DNA of 64,000 nt from Arthrobacter sp. ISL-28 (GCF_018613875.1 NZ_JAGGPJ010000005.1:62001-126000); one strand, 5' to 3'. Counted from the first letter of the stretch, positions 45,494 through 54,657 are shown. Numbers and translations: made by a program. The notes: generated from the letters alone by a model not told the origin.

Positions 45494-46561
45494 ATGCCAC
45501 GCCGGACCGCTGGACCTGCCGCCAGCACTCCGGCGCGGCCGGACGCAGGGAGGGAGCCAGTCGCAGGCCGGCCAGGGGCAGGCAGGCGTCCGGCCGACGC
45601 TCCTGATCCCGCAAGTGCCTCCCACCGGCAACCTGCCAAACGCTTGGCGGCGAGGCTCGGTGGGCCGCACAGCGACACCCCTGGTCCCGGGCCTGCCGGC
45701 CTCCTGGAGCTGGGCGACGGCCGGGAGTTCTCCTACGGCAGCTCGGACGGGCCCCGTGGTGTTTCCCGGGCTTCCGAGGCGACAGTGGAGACCCGCGTCA
45801 GATGGCGCCTGGGCCTTCGGGCGGCGATGCTGCTGGGCGTTGTGTCGTTGGTGGCCGGCGGCTGGTTCTGGTGGCAGGTTGCCTCCGCGGAACCAGAGGT
45901 TCTTCCGTTAAGCGCCGTCACGAGCGAAGCGGCAGGAACAGCCGGCGCGGCAGGCAGCACGGCAGGGGAGGCCGGTGACGACGCCGGCGGTCCCGCGGAG
46001 GTTGATGAACGCTCCAGCCCCGGCGCAGCCACGGGGAGCGTTGTTGTTCATGTCGCCGGCTCCGTGAAGAAAACCGGTGTGGTCAGGGTTGCCCGCGGCG
46101 GCCGGGTCCATGAAGCCATTGCCGCGGCCGGCGGCGGAACTGCAGCCGCGGACCTCAACCGGCTCAACCTCGCGGCGGTGCTGGAAGACGGACAGAAAAT
46201 CTATGTTCCGCGCCGCGGGGAGGCCATGCCGCCGGACGCTGGCCAGCAGGGGGCGCAGGGTGCGCAGTCTGAAGGAACGGGGGCCGCGGGAACGGGGGCG
46301 TCGGGGAGCGGGACGGGCGGGGCAGGCGGGTCCAGCGCGGCCGGCGGGAGCGGCAGTGCTGCGGCCGCCGGCAAGATCAACCTCAACACGGCGACGGCCG
46401 AAGAACTGGGAAACCTGCCGCGGGTAGGTCCGGTGCTGGCCCAGCGGATCGTTGATTGGCGCTCAGAGCACGGCCAGTTCAAGACGGTGGAGGAGCTCGA
46501 CGCCGTAGACGGAGTCGGCCCCAAAATGCTGGAAACCCTGCTTCCGCTCGTGACGGTCTGA
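45494..46561 (+). CDS. comEA: ComEA-like DNA-binding protein
   Basis: 355 residues. Order: a Pro/Ala-rich N-terminus of ~110 residues, one membrane helix (LRAAMLLGVVSLVAGGWFWW), an SLBB domain (VVVHVAGSVKKTGVVRVARG), a Gly/Ala linker, and a C-terminal double helix-hairpin-helix (INLNTATAEELGNLPRVGPV, FKTVEELDAVDGVGPKMLET). It binds incoming DNA outside the membrane during natural transformation. The N-terminal cytosolic extension is longer than in Bacillus ComEA, as usual in actinobacteria. It is followed after 1 bp by comEC. Confidence 0.92.
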   Translation: MPRRTAGPAASTPARPDAGREPVAGRPGAGRRPADAPDPASASHRQPAKRLAARLGGPHSDTPGPGPAGLLELGDGREFSYGSSDGPRGVSRASEATVETRVRWRLGLRAAMLLGVVSLVAGGWFWWQVASAEPEVLPLSAVTSEAAGTAGAAGSTAGEAGDDAGGPAEVDERSSPGAATGSVVVHVAGSVKKTGVVRVARGGRVHEAIAAAGGGTAAADLNRLNLAAVLEDGQKIYVPRRGEAMPPDAGQQGAQGAQSEGTGAAGTGASGSGTGGAGGSSAAGGSGSAAAAGKINLNTATAEELGNLPRVGPVLAQRIVDWRSEHGQFKTVEELDAVDGVGPKMLETLLPLVTV

Positions 46562-46562
46562 G

Positions 46563-48575
46563 ATGGCGGGTAACCAACCGCGGAGGACCAGCAGGTGGCA
46601 CCGGTACGTGGAGGCGGCCGTGAACCCGGCCCCGAACCACGGGACGGCCAGCGGCGCCCGCTCCCACCGCCCGGCCACCGACGGCCTCAGTGCCGCCTGG
46701 GGGCAGGCCGTGGCGCCTGCTGTCCGGCCGGCACCAGGCCATCGAGGATCAGGTTTCCTGCGCAGAATCCGTGAATGGTTAGGGTCGCGGCTGGCTCCCG
46801 ACGAACGGGCCATTGATGCGGCAGACGAGCGACGCCGGCGGGTGGACCTCCGGCTTGTTCCGTCGGCCTTGCTCGTCTGGGCCGCTGCTGCCGCGGGACC
46901 ATGGCTGAGCCCGCCCTGGCTCCTGGGGATGTGCTGCGCCCTGGTCACTGGCTCCGCGGTGCTGCTCGTGCTGATTCTGCGGCGGAGCGGGGCGGCCCCA
47001 CACCTCGGACGCAGCTTCCTGCTGACGATAATGGCGGCCATGCTGCTGGCCGTGGCCGCCGCAGCGCACTCGGCTGTATCGTCTGCCCAGAAGAATGATG
47101 GACCGGTGGCGGCGGCCATCGCGGCCCGGGCATCATGCCTTGCAGAGGTTGAAATTGCCGGCGCACCGCGTGCCCTTAAGATTTCAGGCGGTGCGGGGCT
47201 GCCATCGCGCTGGGCGGTGGTGGCCACGATCAAATCACTGAACACAGGGGGCCAGTTGCTCCGGGCCGACGCTGCTGTGGTGATCATGGGCGGGGAGGAC
47301 TGGCAGCACGTGGCTTCCGGCCAGCGCGTCCGGACTGCCGGAAAGCTGCGTCCTCCCGATCCCGGTCAGCTGGAGGCCGGGATTCTGTCGGCCTCCTCGT
47401 CCCCCATAACCCTCAGGGCCGCGGATGCCTGGACTTCGGGGCCGGCCGCGCTCGGAAGCCAGTTTGCGGCGGCGGCCGGCTGGCTGGACGCTGATGCCAG
47501 GGGACTCCTTCCAGGCATGGTCACGGGGGATACCAGCGGCCTGGATGAACAACTGGAGATGTCCATGCAGACTGTGGGTCTCACCCACCTGACCGCTGTG
47601 AGCGGTGCCAACTGCGGCCTCATCCTTGGAGCCCTGCTGCTGGCGGCGCGCAGCCTGCGGCTGGCCAGGCTTCCCGCTGCCGCATTCGCCCTGGCAGGCC
47701 TCGGCCTGTTTGTCCTGATGGTGGGACCTGATGCCAGCGTCTTGAGGGCCGCCCTGATGGGGGCCATTGCCCTAGCGTCGCTTGCAAGCGGAAGAACCGG
47801 CCGCGGCCTGAGCTTCCTCTGCCTCGCCGTCATCGGCCTCCTGCTCATCGACCCGGGACTCGGCACGAGTTTCGGCTTCCTGCTGTCCGTCCTTGCCACC
47901 CTCGGAATCATCGCGCTGGGCCGGCAGATCGTGGACTGGATTCCGGATGTCATCCCGCGCTGGGCGGCGGCCGGCATCGCCGTGCCGTTGTCGGCCCAGC
48001 TGCTGTGCGGCCCCGTCGTGGTGCTGCTGCAACCCCAGTTCGCCGCCTTTTCTCTGCCGGCCAACATTCTCGCGGCCCCGCTGGTGGCTCCAGTGACCAT
48101 TCTGGGAACCGCCGCGGTGCCACTGGTGCCGCTGCTGCCATGGCTGGCCGCTGTACTGATCGGGGTTGCCGGCTTTTTCACGGCGGGCGTGGCTGGCGTG
48201 GCCAGGTTTGTGGCTGCCCTGCCGGGAGCCTCATTGCCTTGGCCTGAGGGCGTCCTGGGTCTCCTGACCATGGTGATGCTGTCGGCACTTACTATTGGTA
48301 TCGTCTGGATGGCTGTGCGGCCCCGGCAGATCCTGCGGCTGGTTGTGGCGCTGCACGGCCGTACGGAGGGCTTCCTTGAGCGGGCGGAGCAGCATGTTCG
48401 CGGATACCGTACTGCGCTCCGGCCGGACCGGCCTAGGCATGGCTTGGAGCCACAGGCCGACCGTGGCTGGCTTAGATACTGCACTAACAGTTCCAGGAGG
48501 AATCCAGAATCGCCGCTGCGCCAACCACTCGAGCCCGGACAACGGCGTCCAACACGGCCACCTGGCGGGACATAG
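46563..48575 (+). CDS. comEC: ComEC/Rec2 channel protein lacking the metallo-beta-lactamase domain
   Basis: 670 residues as read. After an N-terminal cytosolic region come membrane helices, then an OB-like part, then the competence domain: QTVGLTHLTAVSGANCGLIL and GPDASVLRAALMGAIALASL. The protein would normally continue with a metallo-beta-lactamase-like domain (D-V-G-Q-G-D motif). That is absent: after the last helix (LSALTIGIVWMAVRPRQILR) only ~80 basic residues without family features follow, and the frame runs into a holA fragment. It may be C-terminally truncated or non-functional. ATG 46563. Confidence 0.8.
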   Translation: MAGNQPRRTSRWHRYVEAAVNPAPNHGTASGARSHRPATDGLSAAWGQAVAPAVRPAPGHRGSGFLRRIREWLGSRLAPDERAIDAADERRRRVDLRLVPSALLVWAAAAAGPWLSPPWLLGMCCALVTGSAVLLVLILRRSGAAPHLGRSFLLTIMAAMLLAVAAAAHSAVSSAQKNDGPVAAAIAARASCLAEVEIAGAPRALKISGGAGLPSRWAVVATIKSLNTGGQLLRADAAVVIMGGEDWQHVASGQRVRTAGKLRPPDPGQLEAGILSASSSPITLRAADAWTSGPAALGSQFAAAAGWLDADARGLLPGMVTGDTSGLDEQLEMSMQTVGLTHLTAVSGANCGLILGALLLAARSLRLARLPAAAFALAGLGLFVLMVGPDASVLRAALMGAIALASLASGRTGRGLSFLCLAVIGLLLIDPGLGTSFGFLLSVLATLGIIALGRQIVDWIPDVIPRWAAAGIAVPLSAQLLCGPVVVLLQPQFAAFSLPANILAAPLVAPVTILGTAAVPLVPLLPWLAAVLIGVAGFFTAGVAGVARFVAALPGASLPWPEGVLGLLTMVMLSALTIGIVWMAVRPRQILRLVVALHGRTEGFLERAEQHVRGYRTALRPDRPRHGLEPQADRGWLRYCTNSSRRNPESPLRQPLEPGQRRPTRPPGGT

Positions 48576-48615
48576 CCCCGGCAGCGGTGGTGCTGGTGGC
48601 GGTCCGGAGGATTAA
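48509..48615 (+). pseudogene. holA: 5' fragment of holA (DNA polymerase III delta subunit)
   Basis: In a frame other than the comEC tail, after CCAGGAGGAATCC, the codons read IAAAPTTRARTTAS, then NTATWRDIAPAAVVLV. After a one-base loss comes GPED and a stop. This matches the start of actinobacterial HolA (A-T-W-R-D-x-x-P-A-x-V-V-L-V-x-G-P-E-x-Y-L), which normally follows comEC. No ATG is present (ATC instead). The rest is missing; unrelated DNA starts at about 48613. An intact holA must exist elsewhere, because the gene is essential. Confidence 0.7.
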
Positions 48616-48622
48616 CTCGGAT

Positions 48623-48919
48623 TCAGTCACCGCCCGGCGGGTGGAGGTAATGTGTGTCGGAATTTTCGGGCGCACAGCAATTGCCCGCAAAGGTTACTGA
48701 ACTGAAATCACCGGTCTGGTGCCGGTAAATTCCGCGTTCTGGATTGGCAATAATCTCGTCACTGGCTGTGTAGGTCACCGTGGCCTGATTGTTCGCCGCG
48801 GCCTGGGTGCCGTCCCATGGGCTAATGGGAGCAGCAGTAATTGTGGCAACAGCGGAGGCAACTGCCAGCCAAGTCAGCAGTCGCGGTCTGATGGACGTGT
48901 TTGTCCCGTAAGAAAGCAT
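48623..48919 (-). pseudogene. N-terminal fragment of a DUF4832/DUF4874-type secreted protein
   Basis: MLSYGTNTSIRPRLLTWLAV followed by ASAVATITAAPISPWDGTQA is a signal peptide. Next comes ATVTYTASDEIIANPERGIY, the N-terminal signature of DUF4874/DUF4832 glycoside-hydrolase-like proteins, which are several hundred residues long. After ~25 more residues the family pattern is lost, 10 bp from the holA fragment. The gene was cut at the same junction. Confidence 0.6.
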
Positions 48920-49785
48920 GAATATCACTCGAATCGATCGGTGCGAATTCGGGAACTCACCGCAGAGGGGACGCGTTCGGGAAGGCTCAAAGATACCTAC
49001 CAAGCCTCGGCACTGCACGCTGATTCTGTCAGGAATCTGGGCTTTGTCACTATGGCTCGAAGGATGTGACCCTCTGATCGGATCGGTGAACTGCGGAGAA
49101 ACAGATTAGAGTGTCAGCTGATGACGACCTGCAGATTGTGTTCGTATCTGCGTGCAGAAGCGACTGCAAGTATGACAATGCTGGCGAGGCGTAAGGCTAT
49201 TACCAGGTACTCTACGTTGGTACCAGAATGCTCCATCCTAACGTTGGTTCTCTTCTCAGTAGTTCAGACGTGAATTCTCACTGATCACAGTCGAACGGTA
49301 CTGTTAGACCTTGTCTTCAATGTCCTCGAGGGTAAACTTCTTCGAACCGGCGAGCCGTGGGATGACGAGGGACCTGGACTGGCAGTTGCCTGGGTGAGTG
49401 CCGAAGAGAGGCTGTCAATCGGAATAGTCCGGCCAGAGTTCATGATCCCAGGTCCGGCGGTGGTCGTCAGTGGTCCGGGGCCGGCACCCCTCTGTGAACG
49501 CGACTCCTGGAGCGTTCGCGGGCCCTAGAAGCCATTCAACCTGCTGTCCTGCAAGTTGATGCATCAACAGGCCCTTCCAGACATGAATCCGGTTCTTTGG
49601 AATTCCCAGTGGGCTCCCGGCACAGACCGAGTCGGTCTGTGCCGGGAGTGACTGATATTTCGATGGGGAGTGCCTACTGGCGCTTCGAATGGTTGTTTCG
49701 GTGGCAACTGCAGTGCCAGCGGCGGCCGGGGAAAGTACGGTGCAGCAGTTAGGCTAGCTCGCCGGCTTGGGTCCGCGAAACTTGG
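48920..49785. other. Gene-free stretch
   Basis: About 870 bp with no open frame of note. It contains the 15-bp perfect inverted repeat at 49614. Several stop codons in all frames and lower GC than neighbours suggest non-coding or eroded DNA. Confidence 0.5.
49614..49648. repeat. Perfect 15-bp inverted repeat hairpin
   Basis: CTCCCGGCACAGACC and GGTCTGTGCCGGGAG around GAGTC. No T-run follows on the plus strand. It could terminate the minus-strand beta-propeller gene (138 bp beyond its stop) or be an attachment or transposon end. Confidence 0.7.
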
Positions 49786-50886
49786 TTAATATGTATACCG
49801 CTTCAAGCCGTCGTTGTCTGCCCAGAAGGTTCGAAGACTGTCACCCTGGACCTCGCGGGCGAAATAGAGGCTTTTCGCGATGGTTGTGGTGGCGTTCCCA
49901 AGACGAAAACGTACTGCGCACTCCAGCCCATTGGTACCGCAGTCAGTCCACAGGACACGTGCACCATCGAAGGAAACGCTGGTCGTGTAACGACCGGTCT
50001 GAGCTCCCTGCCAAATGCTGGTTAATCCGAAAAACCCCTTACTGGCAACGATGCCGCTGCGCTCTCCCCAGTAGACCCTTGTCGTCCCGAATGGACTGAC
50101 AGCGACGTGCAGTGCCGTAATCTCGGTTGGTGTGGTGATAAAGCTTGTTGTAATACCGCCAGCCTTAGGGACAAAACGCACTTGGCGACCGACCGCGTAA
50201 AACAATCTCGAACCTGCGAGTCCGAGCCTGACCCTGTTGAAATCCTGACCTTGTACAACCGTCCTGGTAGGTCCCCCAATAAGTGCGGTAGCGCGGATTC
50301 CATTCTTATCAGCCCAGAATAATGAGGCGCCGTCGGTTTTGAGGTCACGGATAGGGTTGGCACTGGCGACAATGGTCTTGGGTAGGCCTCCGCCATCGAG
50401 CTGGAAACGTACGATCCTTGAGTTTGTCATGTTCTGCCTAGCGACGACGTAGCCGAACCAGATGCCGCCTACTTTGGCGTACACGAGTGCGCCAAAGTAG
50501 TGTAGGCCTTTCTCCCGATACAGGAGCCGCTCCGTGCCTGGCCTTCCGGTCTTCGCCGTGCGGTACACGCTCGACGAATTTGGACTGAACTCGTTTTCAG
50601 TATTGACAACCCAGTAAAGGTTCCCAGTCGACTGAAGGAGAGCTGAGGGCTCTGTACGCGAGACGACCGAGGCCTCCGAAGCAGCTGCGGAAAGGGTCGG
50701 CGTGCGAGATTCCGCGGATGCAGGCTGTCCGGCTACGGATAGGGAAATTGCGCATGCGATGGTGAGCCCGACTGTTCCAGAGCTGAATCGCCACCGCTTC
50801 AGACTGCGTTGTATTGCTGCCAAAGGTTGCCTCCTCCGATCTGGGGCCTTCTTTTGCGGTACCGAGATTTGTTGTTGAACGATCAT
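49786..50886 (-). CDS. Secreted beta-propeller-like protein
   Basis: 366 residues. A basic N-terminus and a hydrophobic segment (SGTVGLTIACAISLSVAGQP, then ASAES) form a signal peptide with cleavage after ASA. The mature part repeats a blade pattern with aromatic-acid ends: LYWVVNTENE, LFWADKNGIRA, VYWGERSGIVA, VLWTDCGTNGLE, TFWADNDGLKRY, about six blades in all. No catalytic motif was recognised. ATG 50886 (MIVQQQIS) is used; the longer frame to 51090 is not signal-like. A SARP-type element (51105) stands ~220 bp upstream in the right orientation. Confidence 0.72.
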   Translation of the reverse strand: MIVQQQISVPQKKAPDRRRQPLAAIQRSLKRWRFSSGTVGLTIACAISLSVAGQPASAESRTPTLSAAASEASVVSRTEPSALLQSTGNLYWVVNTENEFSPNSSSVYRTAKTGRPGTERLLYREKGLHYFGALVYAKVGGIWFGYVVARQNMTNSRIVRFQLDGGGLPKTIVASANPIRDLKTDGASLFWADKNGIRATALIGGPTRTVVQGQDFNRVRLGLAGSRLFYAVGRQVRFVPKAGGITTSFITTPTEITALHVAVSPFGTTRVYWGERSGIVASKGFFGLTSIWQGAQTGRYTTSVSFDGARVLWTDCGTNGLECAVRFRLGNATTTIAKSLYFAREVQGDSLRTFWADNDGLKRYTY

Positions 50887-51104
50887 CGTCTTCACTTTCT
50901 TAGTTCGCGTTGGTGGTGCGTCATTGTTCTGCCATGGACGGGTAACGAGGCTGAAGTTGCGATGGATGATCGTCCAGGCAGCGGGGTCGAAGCGGCTCGC
51001 GGCAACAAATCCAGCCGCCATCATGCGGTGAATGTTTCTCCACCGTGTCCGCGTTGCGCTTCGCCCTTTTTTATCGGGCTGGTGTCCCAAGGGTCCCGCG
51101 GAGG

Positions 51105-51122
51105 GCTTAAGCGATCCTTAAT
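51105..51122 (-). promoter_or_regulatory. SARP-type direct-repeat element, copy 1 (ATTAAGGATCGCTTAAGC)
   Basis: Reads toward the beta-propeller gene. It is identical to the 55135 copy over all 18 bp and shares the following CCTCC. The two TTAAG units start 12 bp apart, close to the 11-bp spacing of known SARP heptamer repeats. 14 bp downstream is TTGGGA, the weakest -10 of the four copies. Confidence 0.65.
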
Positions 51123-51627
51123 CGCTTGGGCAGAGTGCCTCAGCTGGCACCAGCGGGATGCGCCGGTACAAGCCCGAAACGAAACGCCACCAGTCGATTC
51201 TCACCGCTGTTGCTCACCGCACAAGATGCTGCGCCTGGCTCTGCTGGATCTCACAGGCAGCGTCGCTGGATGTCATCTCATCACACGCCATGTGACCCTT
51301 TATGGGACTCGAAGGGCGCTAATTACTTGTGATGAGCCTGTCGTCGAACTCCACGAGTACATGGCCAAGCCAGCGACAGGGAGTGGAGTGTGGGGCGCCC
51401 TATTTTGGCGTTCCCTTTTGGCCCCCATTCAATGCTCTCTTTGTACCGACGTGATCTGGAACCCCCTGGGGCCGGGCTCCATGATAACGACGAGCGAAAT
51501 CATCGACCTCCACAGTTCGATCCTCGCGAATGCGCATACCTTCGCGATCGCTCCCGCGGGAGACCGCATTGCGGAGCGGCTGTACCTTCCCGCAGAGCCG
51601 GTCAGCATCCGGTCTCAGCGGATCGAC
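51123..51627. other. Unassigned, possibly degenerate DNA
   Basis: About 500 bp. A long plus-strand frame (50809-51873) covers it but changes character along its length. Part of it (SEIIDLHSSILANAHTFAIA, then PAGDRIAERLYLP) looks protein-like, yet no family is recognised, and its start runs antisense to the beta-propeller gene. I do not call it a gene. Confidence 0.35.
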
Positions 51628-51938
51628 TTACCACGCAAGGTGTGTCAGGCGCCCATCCAACAACTCCGCAACAACGGCGGCCTCCCCGTCATGAGCAAGT
51701 CCGTCCTGCACTGCCTTCTGCCACTTGATAAACCGGTTGACACTCTCGTTTCCTTCGCGAGGACGAGCTCGGAACTGATGAAGATGCGCGCTGGCCAGAG
51801 CAGGTCGGGAAGGTCGTCCTTGAACCAGGCCTCGATTCGCAGCATCCCGGTCACGGCGAGCGGGGACTTGTAGACGCGGCCCTTCCTTACGGGGCCCGCC
51901 ATCGGTCCTGTCTGCTGGTTGGGCTTTGGAACGCTCAT
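51628..51938 (-). pseudogene. Frameshifted hypothetical gene
   Basis: ATG 51938 with AGGAGGTAGG upstream gives MSVPKPNQQTGPMAGPVRKG, then SPLAVTGMLRIEAWFKDDLP and RIFISSELVLAKETRVSTGL. Near 51740 the frame is lost. Another reverse frame continues plausibly (RFIKWQKAVQDGLAHDGEAA, VVAELLDGRLTHLAW) to a stop at 51628. The two parts together look like a short conserved actinobacterial protein of unknown function with a one-base indel. Confidence 0.45.
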
Positions 51939-53035
51939 GGCAACAACCTACCTCCTGTCGCCGACAAGGTGAGCTGAACCCTTGGTTCGACGTAGCCGAC
52001 CTATGTGGTGTGGCGCACTTCTCGGCGTTCTTGCGGGTTGAACTCGCCTGTGGGCACTATGACCGGGTTTTCACTGTCATGGGTTGGAAGCCTGAGGACG
52101 GGCCCAAGCTGTCGTCCGACTAGCGCATTGCGGAGATCCGCCGCGTCTTCGAGTCGAGCTGGACCGCGGAAGGGCACACCGGCTGGCCTCACGAGGGCCC
52201 CGAGCGCCACGGTACTCGACATCCCTGGGCCGGGAACATGATGACTGGCAACTGGATGCCAGCCGGCCGCTGGTGGAGGAACCCGGCGCGCTGACCGTTG
52301 CTCTAACGAACCTGGCGGATCCCCAATTCAGGGGCACCCTGGCAGTCAGCACGGAAACTTACACGATCACTTCCGTCGATCTGGGCCACATGCTGCAGAC
52401 GCGCGCCAACGTCCGTCCCGAGCCCTATGATGAGGACCTGGCAGCCTTGGAGGAGATCAAGGCCAGCATCAAGGGAACGGGTGAGAGTTAACCCCAATTT
52501 TTGTGTGTAGATCACGGCCCGACCCTGGCCGAGTTGTTTCTGGCCCAGCTGGCGCCCACCCTGCCAATCCTCCATCCCGGAACGGAGGCGCCCTGGCATC
52601 TGACTTCTGGCACCGAGTTCACGAGACCCCAAGTTCGGGCCCTTCGCCCGTGATGACCACCTTATGCGGGGCCAGTAGTTGCCGGCGGCCCTGTCCTCGA
52701 CCAGGACAGCGAGCTGTTCCTGCCACTGGTGCTCGTTGGCTTCGACTGGCGTTCCGGAGCCCGTTCAGCGCTAAGGGCCAGACGGATTGCCGTCCGGCCC
52801 TTAGCCTCGCTCCGAACATCTCTCGCCCGGAGAGCGATACTAAATGATTCACGCCTGAGCTGGCCAGAGCTGCTTCTTTGAGGCAGGCGATCATCATTTG
52901 GAGGGGCGCCTTCAGCGGGCCGAGGCTACTTGGCTCCTGCCGCGCAGCGGCCAGGCGTTTCCGGATTCAATGGTTTTGTTTCCGCAGGCTGCGCTCGGGG
53001 TTTCGACGTCGCGGGGCAGTTTTGGCCTCGGTCTT
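51939..53035. other. Eroded region with a possible gene fragment
   Basis: About 1.1 kb with only short frames. The best coding-like piece is 52199-52491 (plus): REHDDWQLDASRPLVEEPG, ALTVALTNLADPQFRGTLAV, and a charged end RPEPYDEDLAALEEIKASIK. It looks like the C-terminal part of a lost protein. The remaining DNA to 53035 shows nothing recognisable. Confidence 0.35.
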
Positions 53036-54160
53036 CTATTCAATCGCTGCTGCACAAATTGGAGCGTGGTGAATCCAATAGGGGGGCAGAGTATCCCAGG
53101 GATTGGGCAGAATGTCGTTGGTGACGTAGAGGTAACCGGCATACCGGAGGACCGAGAGCTGGCAAACAGAGAGGTAGCCTGGATCGTTGGCCGCGTAAAC
53201 GAGGTGGCTGAAGTTCCTGGAAGGTTGGTATTTGACCCACGACGGGGGCGTCCACGTCTTGTACTTTTCGGCCGTGCCTTCAAAGATCACGAGTATGTCG
53301 GCCACTCGACTGGCGCCTAATTGCCATGCGGTGGAGGCGGCAACTCCGGGGTTGCCAACTACGATTTCTGTCCCCGGCGTCTTGGTCTTGATATAGGTGT
53401 AGAGATTGCGGTAGTAGGCTTTGATCGGGTCATTTGCAGTGTTGCTCATTTCGTCAAGAAAAATCCCGTCCACCCTGTAAAGCCTGTAGTACTTGTCGAT
53501 GTCGGCATTTACTTGGGCGAGTGGCCGCGCTCCATAGCCGGTGTAGACATAACCTATGACTTTTTGGGCCTTTCCGTGGCAGTACGTAATGACTCTGGTG
53601 TAATCGGCATTGGCTGTTGCACCTGTACCTGGGCCATTGCCTGGATTCATGACAGCAATGGAGCTGCCGCCCCGATTGTTCATGCGGTCGCACATCTGCT
53701 CCCATTTCTTGTCAGCCTTGCTGGGATAGAAGTAGGCGGGAACAAGTTGATGCTGATTTCGTACTGTGGGCGGGGCGCATCGTTCGCCGCTGTACGTGAT
53801 GCCGTCGAGGCTTGCCGCACCGACCTGATAGCAATATGTCCCACCTCGTGGGACGGTGTGCTTTGCACTGTAAAGCTTCCCGGTCGTGCCGCCAGACGAG
53901 GACGGAACTGAGGTGTAGTGCTTCCACACACCACCTTTTATCCTGTATCGGATCGGGAACGTCTTCTCGTTCGTGGACTGGTCTCGCCACGTCAGCAAGA
54001 CTTGTACATCTCCGTTGTGCCATGCTGACAGCGTCGGGGCCTTCGGAGGAGCCGCAACGGCGGCTGGAGAGGCCAAGCTGAGGCAAAGCGAAGTCAGGAG
54101 CATTACGGGGAGCAGGGCAGACATGCGCCGCCTTACCATGTGATCTTCTACCGAAGTCAT
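53036..54160 (-). CDS. Secreted spherulation-specific family 4 (spherulin-4-like) glycoside hydrolase
   Basis: 374 residues. A signal peptide (RRRMSALLPVMLLTSLCLSL, then ASPAAVAAPPK) is followed by a fibronectin-III-like domain (APTLSAWHNGDVQVLLTWRD, YCYQVGAASLDGITYSGERC). The C-terminal TIM-barrel is of the spherulin-4/GH135 type: LVPAYFYPSKADKKWEQMCD, VIGYVYTGYGARPLAQVNAD and YRVDGIFLDEMSNTA with the expected acidic residues. Fungal relatives (Sph3) cut galactosaminogalactan, so a role on an exopolysaccharide is likely. ATG 54160 with TCGGAGACGG upstream. A SARP-type element is at 54640. Confidence 0.82.
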   Translation of the reverse strand: MTSVEDHMVRRRMSALLPVMLLTSLCLSLASPAAVAAPPKAPTLSAWHNGDVQVLLTWRDQSTNEKTFPIRYRIKGGVWKHYTSVPSSSGGTTGKLYSAKHTVPRGGTYCYQVGAASLDGITYSGERCAPPTVRNQHQLVPAYFYPSKADKKWEQMCDRMNNRGGSSIAVMNPGNGPGTGATANADYTRVITYCHGKAQKVIGYVYTGYGARPLAQVNADIDKYYRLYRVDGIFLDEMSNTANDPIKAYYRNLYTYIKTKTPGTEIVVGNPGVAASTAWQLGASRVADILVIFEGTAEKYKTWTPPSWVKYQPSRNFSHLVYAANDPGYLSVCQLSVLRYAGYLYVTNDILPNPWDTLPPYWIHHAPICAAAIE

Positions 54161-54255
54161 CTCCGTCTCCGAAATTGAATGGCGGAAATAGGACTTTTTC
54201 GGATGGGCGGAAAATCTGAACAGGGTGCGGTTTAAAGTGAACATTTCGAACTCCT

Positions 54256-54537
54256 CTAGTATGAGGGTGTGTTTTTCCTGAGGTGGGAGATTTGGCAGGT
54301 CGGCAATCGGCGTCCAACTGACGCTTCTGCTTTTTGTTCTTCCTGCTTGAATGCCTCGGCGGAACAGGGTTCATGCCTGTACGCCGTGATTGGGGCGGCG
54401 AACCAGTTCGGCCTCTGGAGCCACTCATTTTGTGCGGCTTCCAGTGTGGCAAGTATTAGTGCGTGCTGCGTTTCGGTGAGTCGCTCGGGAAATGCCAGGT
54501 GGTCGGGGTAGCAGCGATGTTGCCCGCGGCAAACCAC
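54256..54537 (-). CDS. Possible small protein of unknown function
   Basis: GTG 54537 opens a 93-codon frame with a protein-like core (ERLTETQHALILATLEAAQN, EWLQRPNWFAAPITAYRHEP). Upstream in the same frame, after a strong GGAAAGGAAAG, a separate 8-codon ORF (MLQILLGE, 54576-54550) ends in two stops. Another frame gives a different N-terminal part (SASDDGKGWFAAGNIAATPT). So this is either a real gene with a short upstream ORF or a frameshifted remnant. Confidence 0.3.
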   Translation of the reverse strand: MVCRGQHRCYPDHLAFPERLTETQHALILATLEAAQNEWLQRPNWFAAPITAYRHEPCSAEAFKQEEQKAEASVGRRLPTCQISHLRKNTPSY

Positions 54538-54639
54538 CCCTTGCCGTCATCACTCGCCGAGCAATATTTGCAACATTCAGTCTTTCCTTTCCTGCGTCTG
54601 GGGCCTGATCTAGCCGGCGATCTAAGAGTCGGGCGCAAG

Positions 54640-54657
54640 GCTTAAGCCATTCTTAAT
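54640..54657 (-). promoter_or_regulatory. SARP-type direct-repeat element, copy 2 (ATTAAGAATGGCTTAAGC)
   Basis: Reads toward the 54.5-kb small ORF and the spherulin-4-like gene. TTAGAT, a good -10, starts 14 bp after the element (plus-strand 54620-54625). Three differences from the 55135 copy fall in the centre; both TTAAG units are intact. Confidence 0.7.

Noticed and set aside
50809..51873. 354-codon plus-strand frame
   Set aside because: It starts antisense to the beta-propeller gene, changes character several times, and has no domain. Its end overlaps a better minus-strand remnant.
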